The position numbers were made by a program, and so were the translations under genes. Source: Bauldia sp. (GTDB taxonomy: Bacteria; Pseudomonadota; Alphaproteobacteria; Rhizobiales; Kaistiaceae). Taken from it: a DNA stretch of 43,324 nt. Location: the NCBI GenBank assembly GCA_022841545.1, contig JALHRF010000017.1:1-43324 (forward strand), given 5' to 3'. The notes under the pieces were generated by a model, which made no database searches, was not told the DNA's origin, and worked only from the letters and a program-made list of their open reading frames with translations. How positions within the stretch are numbered: the first letter of the stretch is position 1; each line of letters begins with the position of its first letter. This document shows, in pieces, positions 6,620-18,529 of this stretch.

Positions 6620-8116
6620 ATGGCCTCGACGTTGATCCCCATTGCGGCGCTGCTCTTGTCTTCCGCCTTCCTGCTGATGGCGGGCGGGCTGCACGGCCTC
6701 CTTCTCCCCATCCAGGGCAACATCGAGGGCTTCACCACGGTCGAGCTCGGCCTGATCGGCACCGGGTGGTCGGTCGGCTTCCTCGCCGGGTGCCTTTTGA
6801 TGCCGGCGGTGGTGCAGCGGGTCGGCCATGTCCGGAGCTACGGGGTGATGGCCTCGATCGCTGCGGTCTCGATCCTCCTCAACCTGCTCATCGTCTCGCC
6901 CGAAGCGTGGATCGCGCTGCGCGGCCTCTCCGGCTTCTGCTTCGCCGGGGCGGCGATGATCGTCGAATCCTGGCTCAACGAGCGCGCCTCGAAGGAAAAC
7001 CGCGGGACGATCTTCTCGGTCTACCAGATGGTGGTGTTCGCCGGTTCGACCGCCGGGCAGCTGCTGATGGTGATCACGCCGCCGAATGCGTTCTTCTTCT
7101 TCGCCATCGGCGCCATCCTTTATTGCCTCGCGCTCCTGCCGACGGCGCTCTCCACCGCCCAGCACCCGCAGCCGCTCAAGACGGCGCGGCTCGATATCCG
7201 CGCCCTCTATCGGAACTCCCCCGTCGCGGTGATCGGCTGCGTGCTGATCGGCATGGTCAACGGCGCCTTCGGCACGCTCGGCGCGGTCTATGCGCAGAAG
7301 ATCGGCCTGCCCATCCCGAGCATCGCGCTGCTGATGGCGGGCGCCGTCCTCGGCGGGTCGCTGATCCAGTTCCCGCTCGGCCGGCTGTCGGACAGAATGG
7401 ACCGGCGGAAGGTGCTGATCGGCGCCTGCATCGGCGCGATCGCGATCGCGCTGATCATCGTCATCCTCAGGCCGCGCACGCCGGAGCTGGTGATAGGCCT
7501 CACCGTGATCTTCGGGGCGATGATCTACCCGCAATATGCGATCACCGTCGCCCATGCCAACGACTTCGCCGCGCCGGACGAGTTCGTCAAGATCGCCGGC
7601 GGCCTGCTGCTTCTCCTCGGCGTCGGCACCATGGTCGGTCCCTTCCTCGCGGCGATGGCGATGGATCATTTCCTCCCCGAGGGGCTGTTCGCCTTCACCG
7701 CCGTCTCGCACCTTCTCCTCGGGCTCTACACGCTGTTCCGCATGTCGCGGCGCGGCGCGCCGTCTGGCCCGGCGTTCCGCGGCGTGTCGGTCGCCAAGGG
7801 CGGCACGACGCCGGAAAGCGTGGCGCTCGACCCGCGCTCGGGCGACGCGAAGGGCGAGGATGCGGCGGAAGCGTCGGTCCAGGACGCCTTCGACATCGCC
7901 CCGGAGGTCGAGGCGCCGTGGGCGGAGCCGCCACCGGTCGAGCCGAGCGGACTGGTCCCCGGCACAACCATCATCGTGCCGGAGGCACCGGAGCCTTTGC
8001 CCGAATCGGCCGCCGAGTTCGAACCCACCGCCGACGTGGCGCAGCCGACGCCCGCCACCGGCGACGAGGTCGCACCGCCGGCAGAGCCGGCGGATGGCCT
8101 CGAGAAACTGCGGTAG
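6620..8116 (+). CDS. Major facilitator superfamily transporter (YcaD/TcaD-like)
   Basis: A roughly 498-residue inner-membrane carrier with 12 predicted helices in residues 1-375. The loop QFPLGRLSDRMDRRKVLIGA matches the conserved MFS G-x-L-S-D-R-x-x-R-R/K motif between helices 8 and 9, and residues such as GFCFAGAAMIVESWLNE recall the YcaD/TcaD drug-sugar family. The ATG at 6620 (MASTLIP) is chosen because it places the first helix at the N-terminus; an upstream ATG at 6506 would add 38 unlikely residues. The last ~120 residues form a Pro/Glu/Ala-rich, probably disordered cytoplasmic tail, unusual for the family. Substrate unknown. Convergent with the amidohydrolase, with no spacer between stop codons. 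Confidence 0.85.
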   Translation: MASTLIPIAALLLSSAFLLMAGGLHGLLLPIQGNIEGFTTVELGLIGTGWSVGFLAGCLLMPAVVQRVGHVRSYGVMASIAAVSILLNLLIVSPEAWIALRGLSGFCFAGAAMIVESWLNERASKENRGTIFSVYQMVVFAGSTAGQLLMVITPPNAFFFFAIGAILYCLALLPTALSTAQHPQPLKTARLDIRALYRNSPVAVIGCVLIGMVNGAFGTLGAVYAQKIGLPIPSIALLMAGAVLGGSLIQFPLGRLSDRMDRRKVLIGACIGAIAIALIIVILRPRTPELVIGLTVIFGAMIYPQYAITVAHANDFAAPDEFVKIAGGLLLLLGVGTMVGPFLAAMAMDHFLPEGLFAFTAVSHLLLGLYTLFRMSRRGAPSGPAFRGVSVAKGGTTPESVALDPRSGDAKGEDAAEASVQDAFDIAPEVEAPWAEPPPVEPSGLVPGTTIIVPEAPEPLPESAAEFEPTADVAQPTPATGDEVAPPAEPADGLEKLR

Positions 8117-9457
8117 CTACTCGGCGACGGTGTTCTTGTAGACCTTGCCGTCCTTCATGATGACGTCGAAGTTCGCCGGGTCGGCGACAAGATCGAGGTC
8201 GGCGAGGGGATCGCCGTCGACCAGGAGCAGGTCGGCGAAGGCCCCCTCCTCCACCAGCCCGAGCGTGCCCGGATAGGGATTGCGGAGCCCGGTCATTTCG
8301 AGGAGTTGCGCATTGGTGGAGGTCGCCATCGTCAGAGCCTCGGCCGGGGTGTACCATTTGGCGAGCGACGCGAGCCGCGCGCCCTGCTGCCGGGCTTCAG
8401 CCGCCGAGAACAGAATGTCTGTGCCCCAGGCGGTCTTGATCGCGTATTTCCTCGCCAGCGGATAGACGCGTCCTGTCCCGGCGACGACCTGCGCCTTCTT
8501 CGCCTGCTCCGAGGGCCCGAGCGCTGCGGCGCCGCCGCTTCCGCCCGTATCGAGGAAGGGCTGGGTGCTCAGCCAGATGCCCGCGTCCGCGATCATCCGC
8601 GCGGTGGCCTCGTCCATCAGGTGGGCATGCTCGATGCAGCGGACGCCCGCCCTGATCGAGCGCTGGATCGCCGCCGGCGTATAGGCGTGGACGCAGACAA
8701 AGGTGCCCCAGTTCTCCGCCGCCTCGACCGCCGCCCGCAGTTCCGGCTCGGTGAAGGTCGACACGTCGAGCGGGCTGTGCGGCGAGGACACCCCGCCGCC
8801 GGCGGTGAGCTTGATCTGGGTGGCCCCCTGCATGAGCTGCTCGCGGACCCTGATCCGCACCTCGTCGGGCGTATCGGCGATCATGCTGCCGCCGATCTCC
8901 TCCATGCGCGAGAGCATGCCGCCGATGGTCCGTGGGAGGTCGGTGACCTGGCGGAAATCGCCGTGGCCGCTGGTCACCGTGATCATGGCGCCCGAAGGAT
9001 AGATGCGCGGCCCCGGCACGAGCCCATCGTCGATCGCGCGCTTGAGGCTGAAGCTCGGCCCGCCCATGTCGCGCACGGTGGTGAAGCCGCGGAGCAGCGT
9101 CGCCTCGGCTTCGACCGCCGCCATCAGGTTGAGGTAGCCGACTTCGCCGTTGATCGCCTGGAGCGGGTTCGGACGAACCAGCATGGTGTGCCAGTGCATG
9201 TCGATCAGGCCCGGCATCAGGGTCCGCCCACCGCCGTCGATGCGCACCGCACCATCCGCTGCGATCGGGTCCAGGGAGATCGCCTCGACGATGTTGCCCC
9301 GCACCAGCACGTTCGACGGCGGCGAGAGCTTCGCCCCGCGGCCGTCGAAAATGCGGACGTTCTCGAACAGGACATCGTCGGCGAGCGCCGGGACCGCCAC
9401 CGCTGTAGCCACGGCGAGCCACGCGGCCCCCCGAAGAACCCGAGACAGAAGACGCAT
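8117..9457 (-). CDS. Secreted amidohydrolase (imidazolonepropionase/prolidase-like)
   Basis: A 446-residue periplasmic metallo-hydrolase. Residues 1-27 are a signal peptide (cleavage near ALA-DD). Metal ligands of the amidohydrolase barrel are present: HWH at 88-90, a lysine likely to be carboxylated in TQIKLTAGGG (216), His257 in CVHAYT, His277/279 in IEHAHL and Asp347 in AWGTDI. The order and the GLIDMHWH motif fit the group holding Xaa-Pro dipeptidases and cyclic amide hydrolases. The start at 9457 has a strong GGGAGGAG ribosome binding site; the frame is open upstream to 9781 but without a better start. Divergently transcribed from the binding protein at 9690, so peptide or amide breakdown and uptake could be linked, which is only an inference. 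Confidence 0.88.
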   Translation of the reverse strand: MRLLSRVLRGAAWLAVATAVAVPALADDVLFENVRIFDGRGAKLSPPSNVLVRGNIVEAISLDPIAADGAVRIDGGGRTLMPGLIDMHWHTMLVRPNPLQAINGEVGYLNLMAAVEAEATLLRGFTTVRDMGGPSFSLKRAIDDGLVPGPRIYPSGAMITVTSGHGDFRQVTDLPRTIGGMLSRMEEIGGSMIADTPDEVRIRVREQLMQGATQIKLTAGGGVSSPHSPLDVSTFTEPELRAAVEAAENWGTFVCVHAYTPAAIQRSIRAGVRCIEHAHLMDEATARMIADAGIWLSTQPFLDTGGSGGAAALGPSEQAKKAQVVAGTGRVYPLARKYAIKTAWGTDILFSAAEARQQGARLASLAKWYTPAEALTMATSTNAQLLEMTGLRNPYPGTLGLVEEGAFADLLLVDGDPLADLDLVADPANFDVIMKDGKVYKNTVAE

Positions 9458-9689
9458 GAACTCCTCCCTGGTCTGAAGCTCCCTGCCCGAATGCCCGACA
9501 ATAGAGGACCACCCGGAACGCGTCGCCTTTTTCATTGGCCGATCCAAGCAATTTGCCGGCGATCCTTCATGGATGGTTCTGGTTTTCGGGATAGGGTTCA
9601 ACCTCCCCAGGAGCCGACCCACGCCGGCCGCTGCCCGGCCAACGGTTCGACGACTGCGGGAGAAGACCGAGGAAGAAGGAGGATCGTCC

Positions 9690-10475
9690 ATGCGCAAGGC
9701 CGTTTCAATCGCCGTCGCGACGCTGCTGACGCTGTCGACCGGGAGCGCCTTCGCCGCCGGCGAGTGCGCCAGCCTGACCATTACCGGTCATCCTGAATAT
9801 GCGCCGATCGCCTATCGCAACGGCGACCGGATCGTCGGCGCGGCGCCGACCCTCGTCGAGAAGATCGCGGCCGGGCTCAACGTCGCGGCCACGTCGAAAT
9901 ACACCGGGTCCTGGGAAGATGCCCAGGCGGCGGCGCGCGACGGCGTCGCCGACATCATCTTCGGCATCTACTACAACGACGAAAGGGCCACCTATCTCGA
10001 CTACGTGCGGCCGCCCTTCATGCTGGATCCGGTCGTCGCCATGGTCGCAACCGGCAAGGCCTTCCCGTTCAAGGGTCAGGACGACCTGATCGGCAAGAAG
10101 GGCGTCACCAATGACGGCGAGAGCTACGGGCAGGCATTCGACGCCTTCATCGCCGACCATCTCACCGTGACCCGGACAGCGGGCGTCGAAAAGGCGTTCG
10201 AAGCGGTTATCGCGGGCGAGGCGGACTATGTGATCGTCGGCCTCTATCCCGGCATCACCGCGGCGGCCCAGTTCGGCGTCACCGACAAGCTCCAGCCCCT
10301 CGATCCGCCGCTTCTGACCGCGGAGATGTTCGTCGCCTTCTCCAAGAAATCGCCCTGCCTTTCGCTCATGGAGCCGTTCTCCAAGGCGATCGCGGCGATG
10401 ACTGCGGACGGCACCTACGCGTCGATGCTGAGTGAGGCGACGACCGCCTGGCAGGACTGGGTGGCCAAGAACTGA
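9690..10475 (+). CDS. Periplasmic solute-binding protein, family 3 (amino-acid type)
   Basis: A 261-residue exported binding protein with a signal peptide (residues 1-22, ending AFAA). The fold signatures are an N-terminal TITGHPEYAPIAYR strand, DIIFGIYYNDERATYLDYVRP in the position of the family 3 hinge motif, and a C-terminal helix that closes the second lobe. Family 3 proteins deliver amino acids or opines to ABC importers; some members serve signalling instead. No permease or ATPase lies next to it, so it is either an orphan or works with a distant importer. The start at 9690 has an excellent AAGGAGG site. It ends about 115 bases before the convergent RTX gene. Confidence 0.85.
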   Translation: MRKAVSIAVATLLTLSTGSAFAAGECASLTITGHPEYAPIAYRNGDRIVGAAPTLVEKIAAGLNVAATSKYTGSWEDAQAAARDGVADIIFGIYYNDERATYLDYVRPPFMLDPVVAMVATGKAFPFKGQDDLIGKKGVTNDGESYGQAFDAFIADHLTVTRTAGVEKAFEAVIAGEADYVIVGLYPGITAAAQFGVTDKLQPLDPPLLTAEMFVAFSKKSPCLSLMEPFSKAIAAMTADGTYASMLSEATTAWQDWVAKN

Positions 10476-10533
10476 CCCCGATCCGGCCTCCAACAATCGG
10501 GCGCGGCCTGCAGGAATTTCGGCCCCTGCCCTT

Positions 10534-10560
10534 CCAGGCGCGCGTCGGTTCGCGCCCTGG
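10534..10560. other. Inverted repeat between convergent genes
   Basis: CCAGGCGCG and CGCGCCCTGG form a GC-rich hairpin with one bulge in the gap between the binding-protein and RTX genes. It lacks a T-run on either side, so it is not a clear intrinsic terminator; a transcript-stabilising 3' hairpin is possible. Confidence 0.3.
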
Positions 10561-10592
10561 CCGCGGCCCCGAGCGAGGCAGAAGCGCGCGGG

Positions 10593-12461
10593 TCAGACAA
10601 TAATGAAGTCGTCGGCGCCGACGGCGGGCTTGCCATTGAGCTTGGCAACCACGACGGCGCCGTCGCCGCCGGCTCCGTCGGCATCGAAGAGAACGGCACC
10701 CTTCTTGCGGTCGTAACCAATGCGGTCATCCGCATCCTTCGCCTTGGCGCCCTTGAAGAAGGCCGAAGAGGCAAGCGCGCCCGGCGAGAGGCCGGCAAAG
10801 ACTTCCGCGGAAAGGTGGATCTCGTCCTTCCGCGTGAAGTCGAGGATCTTGTCGACGTTCTGCTTGCCGAGGTCGGTGCTGAAGAGAAAGGCATCCTTGC
10901 CCTTGCCGCCCTTCAGCTTGTCTTTTCCGGAGTACCCGTCGAGGATGTTGGCGCCCTTGCTGCCGGTGATGGTGTCGCCTCCCTTCCCTCCGACCACAGC
11001 CTCGATCTGCTTGAGCTTGTCCTTGCCGATGTCAGCGCCTGACGCGACGCCTTTCGTCAGGTCGACGACGACCTTCCGGTCGGCGCTTCGGTACAGAACG
11101 GTATCGATTCCGGAGCCGCCCACATACAGGTCGTTGCCGGCGCCATTGCCGCCGATGATGGTGTCGTCACCGGTTCCGCCATCGACTTCGTCGTCGCCGT
11201 CGCCGCCCTCGATGGTGTCCGCGCCGCCCTCGCCGGCGATGACGTCATCGCCGCCATAGCCGTACATGGCGTCGCCGCCATCGGTACCACCCATCGAATC
11301 CGCCCCCATCGAGCCAATGACGAAGGTCACGTCCGCGAGCGACGGCGTATTGCCCGGATCGAGCTGGTCCCAGTTCCCGGCCGTGTCGTAGAGGAGGATC
11401 CGGTCGATGGTCCAAGTGCCCGGCTCGGCGAGCAGGCTCAGCGTGACGGTCGCCTCGAAGACGCCGTCGTTCCGGTTACCCGATACGGGGTTGGCGATGT
11501 CGAATATGCCGGTGGAGGTCTGGCCACTCGCGCTCCGGAACTGGATCTGCGGTGGCGATCCCCCGACGCCGCTGACATCGAGCAGGCCGCTCAGCTCGTC
11601 GACCAGGTGGGCGGTGACCCGGATGTCCACGGTGTCATCAGCGGTCAGCACCGGCTCGCCGACATCGAGCGACTTCAACTCCGGCGGCGTAGCATCGGAG
11701 TTCGTTCCCGTGACCTCGAGGCTGAGGGACTGGAGAAGCGGCGATGCGGCGAGGATTTCGGTGACCTGACCCGCCGCATCGTAGATGAACATCCGGCTCG
11801 CGTGCCATGTCCCCGCCTCGGCGAACCCGTCGAACGTCAAGGTCCCCCGGAAGGTCCCGCTGTTGAGGTTTCCCGAGACCGGATTGGCGAGGTCTAAGAT
11901 GGCGGTGACGGTCTGGCCGGACGGGCTTTCGAAATCGATCTGGCACAGGCCGGACAGCCCGCTGCCGACGTCGCTGAGCTCGGCGGTGACGACCACGGTG
12001 GTCTCGCCGGCACCGACGTCGATGGAGCCGGTATCAAGCGTCGGGGCATCGTCCAGCGTCGGCGCGGTAACGTCCTCGTCCTCGTTGACGACGGTCACAG
12101 GGCCCAACTCGTCGAGCGCATCCGAGTTGGCGGGGTTCAGTTCGCGCCCGTTGCCGGCGGCGTCGTAGAGAAACATGCGGTAGACGGTCCATGTCCCCGC
12201 CCCGGCGAACTCGCCGAAGCTCAGGACGGCGTCGTAAGTGTCGGCCGCGACCGGATTGGCGATGTCGAACACCCCGTTCACGGTCTGACCGCTCGGGCCG
12301 ATGAACTCGACCTGGATGAGGCCCCCAACTCCGGAAGCGAGGCCGGAATCGTCGTCGGTGATCACGGCCCGGACGGTGAACGACACGTCGTCCGCGTCCA
12401 TGTTCACCAGGGGATCGACGATCGAGATCGATGCAAGGATCGGGGCCGTGATGTCCGCCAT
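10593..12461 (-). CDS. RTX repeat secreted protein with three internal ~125-residue repeats
   Basis: A 622-residue protein without an N-terminal signal peptide. Residues 1-130, 131-255 and 256-383 are three copies of one beta-rich module, each with SGQT, (D/L)xANPV and GTW...DRxxLYDxAGN landmarks, resembling extracellular Ig-like folds. Residues 385-455 hold calcium-binding RTX nonapeptides (GGDGDDEVDGGTGDDTI), and the rest is a serralysin-like C-terminal domain ending in DDFIIV, as expected of a type I secretion signal. It is therefore probably exported by an ABC/MFP/TolC system, none of which is in the window. No protease or catalytic motif is visible, so an adhesin or matrix role is likely. 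Good AGGAG site before the ATG at 12461; divergent from the liv operon. Confidence 0.82.
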   Translation of the reverse strand: MADITAPILASISIVDPLVNMDADDVSFTVRAVITDDDSGLASGVGGLIQVEFIGPSGQTVNGVFDIANPVAADTYDAVLSFGEFAGAGTWTVYRMFLYDAAGNGRELNPANSDALDELGPVTVVNEDEDVTAPTLDDAPTLDTGSIDVGAGETTVVVTAELSDVGSGLSGLCQIDFESPSGQTVTAILDLANPVSGNLNSGTFRGTLTFDGFAEAGTWHASRMFIYDAAGQVTEILAASPLLQSLSLEVTGTNSDATPPELKSLDVGEPVLTADDTVDIRVTAHLVDELSGLLDVSGVGGSPPQIQFRSASGQTSTGIFDIANPVSGNRNDGVFEATVTLSLLAEPGTWTIDRILLYDTAGNWDQLDPGNTPSLADVTFVIGSMGADSMGGTDGGDAMYGYGGDDVIAGEGGADTIEGGDGDDEVDGGTGDDTIIGGNGAGNDLYVGGSGIDTVLYRSADRKVVVDLTKGVASGADIGKDKLKQIEAVVGGKGGDTITGSKGANILDGYSGKDKLKGGKGKDAFLFSTDLGKQNVDKILDFTRKDEIHLSAEVFAGLSPGALASSAFFKGAKAKDADDRIGYDRKKGAVLFDADGAGGDGAVVVAKLNGKPAVGADDFIIV

Positions 12462-12617
12462 CTGTCTCCTCCAGACGTTGCCAGACGGGGCGAAGGCCGC
12501 GCGAACTGGCTCGCGTTCAGTTCCTGCGTCCCTTCATCAATCACAACCCCCACTTGGGGGCAACCGCCCCGGATTGGCCCTCCGCCGGAGGTTGCTATGC
12601 CCGATCGCCCCGTTGTA

Positions 12618-12645
12618 TTGCCCGGCCGGGCTTGGTAACCATTAT
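12618..12645 (+). promoter_or_regulatory. Possible promoter of the liv operon
   Basis: TTGCCC (12618-12623), 16 bases, CATTAT (12640-12645), about 70 bases before livH. The boxes are only moderate matches. The rest of the 252-base divergent gap to the RTX gene shows no other feature I can support. Confidence 0.3.
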
Positions 12646-12713
12646 GACAATGAAGCCGGCGAACCGAGCTTCCGTTGCCTCAGAAGGGGCGGACCAGGGG
12701 ACAGTCGCGGGGG

Positions 12714-13640
<927 letters not shown>

Positions 13641-13641
13641 C

Positions 13642-15212
<1,571 letters not shown>

Positions 15213-15216
<4 letters not shown>

Positions 15217-16112
15217 GCGCCTGGGAGACCGATCCGCTCCTCTATGTCGAGCGCCTGACCATGCGCTTCGGCGGGCTGGTGGCGGTCAACGCCCTCACCT
15301 TCTCGGTCGGGCGCGGCGAGATCACGGCGCTGATCGGACCGAACGGCGCCGGCAAGACCACCGTCTTCAACTGCATCACCGGCTTCTACAAGCCGACCGA
15401 GGGGCGGATCGCGATGGCGCTCGAGCCGGGCGCCGTGTCCACCGTCGAGGAGGTCACTGCCAGCGGCAAGACCACCGTCGACGGCAAGCTCTATCTGCTG
15501 GAGCGGATGCCGGACTACGAGATCGCCAAACATGCGCGCGTCGCCCGCACCTTCCAGAACGTCAGGCTGTTCGGCGGCATGACGGTGCTCGAGAACCTCC
15601 TCGTGGCCCAGCACAACCGCCTGATGTCGGCCTCGAGCTTCACCATCGGCGGGCTGCTCGGCCTGCCGAGCTATCGCGCCGGCATTCGCACGGCGATGGA
15701 GAAGGCGACCTACTGGCTCGAGCGCGTGGGCCTGATCGACCGCGCCGACGACGCGGCGGGCGACCTCCCCTACGGCGCGCAAAGACGGCTCGAAATCGCC
15801 CGGGCGATGTGCACCGACCCCGTCCTCCTTTGCCTCGACGAGCCGGCGGCCGGGCTCAACCCGCGCGAATCCGCCGAACTCAACGACCTGCTCCGCTACA
15901 TCTGCCGCGAGCACAAGATCTCCGTCCTCCTGATCGAGCACGACATGGGCGTGGTGATGGAGATCTCCGACCACATCATCGTCCTCGACTACGGCCAGAA
16001 GATCTCCGACGGCACGGCGAGCATGGTGCGCAACGACCCCAAGGTCATCGCCGCCTATCTCGGCGTCGAGGATGAAGAGGTCGAAGCCGTCGAGCAGGAG
16101 GTGGGCGCATGA
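15213..16112 (+). CDS. livG: Branched-chain amino acid ABC ATPase LivG
   Basis: A 299-residue nucleotide-binding subunit that powers LivH/LivM. Walker A is GPNGAGKT, the Q-loop lies in RTFQNVRLF, the signature is LPYGAQRRLEIARAM (a slightly altered LSxGxQ, normal for LivG), Walker B is LLCLDEPAAGLN and the switch His is in LIEHDMG. There is an insertion of about 35 residues between Walker A and the Q-loop, with a TVDGKLYLLERM segment; I believe this is common in rhizobial LivG. Start and stop both overlap the neighbours as ATGA (livM and livF), so all three are coupled. Confidence 0.95.
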
Positions 16113-16834
16113 GCACACCCCTCCTCACCGTCCGTGGCGTCACCACCTATTACGGCAAGATCATCGCGCTCCGCGGCGTCGACCTCGATGTGAACCAGGG
16201 CGAGATCGTCACCCTGATCGGGGCCAACGGCGCCGGCAAGTCGACGCTGATGATGACCATCTGCGGCACGCCGCGGGCCCGCGACGGACGCATCGTCTTC
16301 GACGGCACCGACATCACCCGGATGCCGACCCACGACATCATGCGGATGGCGATCGCCCAGTCCCCCGAGGGGCGGCGCATCTTTCCCCGCATGACGGTGC
16401 TCGAGAACCTGCAGATGGGCGCGGCTTCGATCGGCTTCGAGCATTTCGACGAGGATCTGGCCAAGATCTACAAGATCTTTCCGGTACTTGAACGCCGCGC
16501 CACGCAGCGTGGCGGCACCCTGTCGGGCGGCGAGCAACAGATGCTGGCGATCGGCCGGGCGCTGATGAGCCGGCCGCGCCTCCTCCTCCTCGACGAGCCC
16601 TCGCTCGGCCTAGCCCCGCTGATCGTGCGCCAGATTTTCGACGTGCTCCGCGACCTCAACAAGCGGGAAGGACTGACCGTGTTCCTGGTCGAGCAGAACG
16701 CCTATCACGCGCTCAAACTCGCCAGCCGCGGTTACGTCATGGTCAACGGCCTGATCACCATGTCGGGAACCGGCAAGGAGTTGCTGGCGCGCGAGGAAGT
16801 GCGTTCAGCCTACCTGGAGGGCGGCCGCCACTAG
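16109..16834 (+). CDS. livF: Branched-chain amino acid ABC ATPase LivF
   Basis: A 241-residue partner ATPase of LivG. Walker A is GANGAGKST, the Q-loop is IAQSPEGRRIFPRMTVLENL, the signature is LSGGEQQMLAIGRAL, Walker B is LLLLDEPSLGLAP and the switch residue Gln is in VEQNA, as expected for LivF, which carries Gln-Asn where LivG has His-Asp. Length matches the family. It overlaps livG by four bases and is followed 13 bases later by the small membrane protein. Cytoplasmic face of the inner membrane. Confidence 0.95.
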   Translation: MSTPLLTVRGVTTYYGKIIALRGVDLDVNQGEIVTLIGANGAGKSTLMMTICGTPRARDGRIVFDGTDITRMPTHDIMRMAIAQSPEGRRIFPRMTVLENLQMGAASIGFEHFDEDLAKIYKIFPVLERRATQRGGTLSGGEQQMLAIGRALMSRPRLLLLDEPSLGLAPLIVRQIFDVLRDLNKREGLTVFLVEQNAYHALKLASRGYVMVNGLITMSGTGKELLAREEVRSAYLEGGRH

Positions 16835-16847
16835 TGCGCCGACAATC

Positions 16848-17207
16848 ATGATGCACGGTTTCATCTTCGAGCGCGGTATCGTCGACTTCCTGCTGGTGAC
16901 CTGCTTCCTCGGCGGGGGGGCGGCCTATCTGACCGGTCGGGCGATCGCCATCACCTGGAAGCCGATCGTCTATCTCGTGCTGTACCTGTTCCTGCTCGCC
17001 TGCGCGGTGCGATTCATCCACTATGCCCTGTTCGAGGGCACGCTGCTTTCGTTCCAGTATTTCCTGATCGATGCCGTGGTTCTGCTTGCGCTCGGCGGTC
17101 TTGGATTCCAGATCACGCGGTCACGCCAGATGGCGGGACAGTATTCATGGATCTACCAGCGCTCCGGGCCGATGTCCTGGCGTCTCAGGCGCGACTCGCA
17201 CGGTTGA
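16848..17207 (+). CDS. Small three-helix membrane protein of the liv operon (DUF6867-like)
   Basis: A 119-residue inner-membrane protein with helices at about residues 9-30, 38-60 and 65-88 and a basic, aromatic C-terminal tail (SWIYQRSGPMSWRLRR). I recognise it as a type of small protein regularly found between livF and livK in Rhizobiales, which I believe is called DUF6867; no role has been shown to my knowledge. Its position 13 bases after livF and upstream of livK suggests an accessory subunit or assembly factor of the importer. Two ATGs are adjacent at 16848 and 16851, either of which may start it. Confidence 0.7.
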   Translation: MMHGFIFERGIVDFLLVTCFLGGGAAYLTGRAIAITWKPIVYLVLYLFLLACAVRFIHYALFEGTLLSFQYFLIDAVVLLALGGLGFQITRSRQMAGQYSWIYQRSGPMSWRLRRDSHG

Positions 17208-17235
17208 GGCGCTCCATCCTTCTCCGGCATACGAG

Positions 17236-17264
17236 TTGCACGTCTCTTCAGGCCGGGATATTTT
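17236..17264 (+). promoter_or_regulatory. Candidate livK promoter
   Basis: TTGCAC (17236-17241), a 17-base gap and TATTTT (17259-17264). A start site near 17271 would give livK its own transcript with a ~70-base leader, fitting the need for far more binding protein than permease. Confidence 0.45.
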
Positions 17265-17299
17265 CGATTTCAAGCAGGGGTTCCACCCGGCTTTCAACT

Positions 17300-17317
17300 T
17301 CGGTGACAGGTCACCGA
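17300..17317 (+). promoter_or_regulatory. Perfect 8-bp inverted repeat in the livK leader
   Basis: TCGGTGAC and GTCACCGA separated by AG, 23 bases before the livK ATG and downstream of the candidate promoter. The two-base spacer is too short for a relaxed RNA hairpin loop, so a dimeric repressor or activator operator is the better reading. Confidence 0.5.
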
Positions 17318-17340
17318 TAGCTCCAGGGGAGTTTTGCAAT

Positions 17341-18444
<1,104 letters not shown>

Positions 18445-18474
18445 CCGCTTCCACCCACCGAGACCTAAGGAGAA

Positions 18475-18504
18475 CCCCGGCGGCAGCGCCGGGGTTTTTC
18501 TTTT
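18475..18504 (+). terminator. Intrinsic terminator after livK
   Basis: A perfect eight-pair GC stem, CCCCGGCG (18475-18482) with CGCCGGGG (18487-18494), closed by a GCAG loop and followed by TTTTTCTTTT. It is a textbook rho-independent terminator 31 bases after the livK stop. Confidence 0.95.
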
Positions 18505-18529
18505 GGCGCGAGGCGTCTAGCCTCCCGGC

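Noticed and set aside
6596..7711. A 371-codon minus-strand frame, His/Asp/Arg-rich
   Set aside because: Exact antisense shadow of the MFS transporter.
8306..9796. A 496-codon plus-strand frame
   Set aside because: Antisense to the amidohydrolase, whose active-site motifs are clear.
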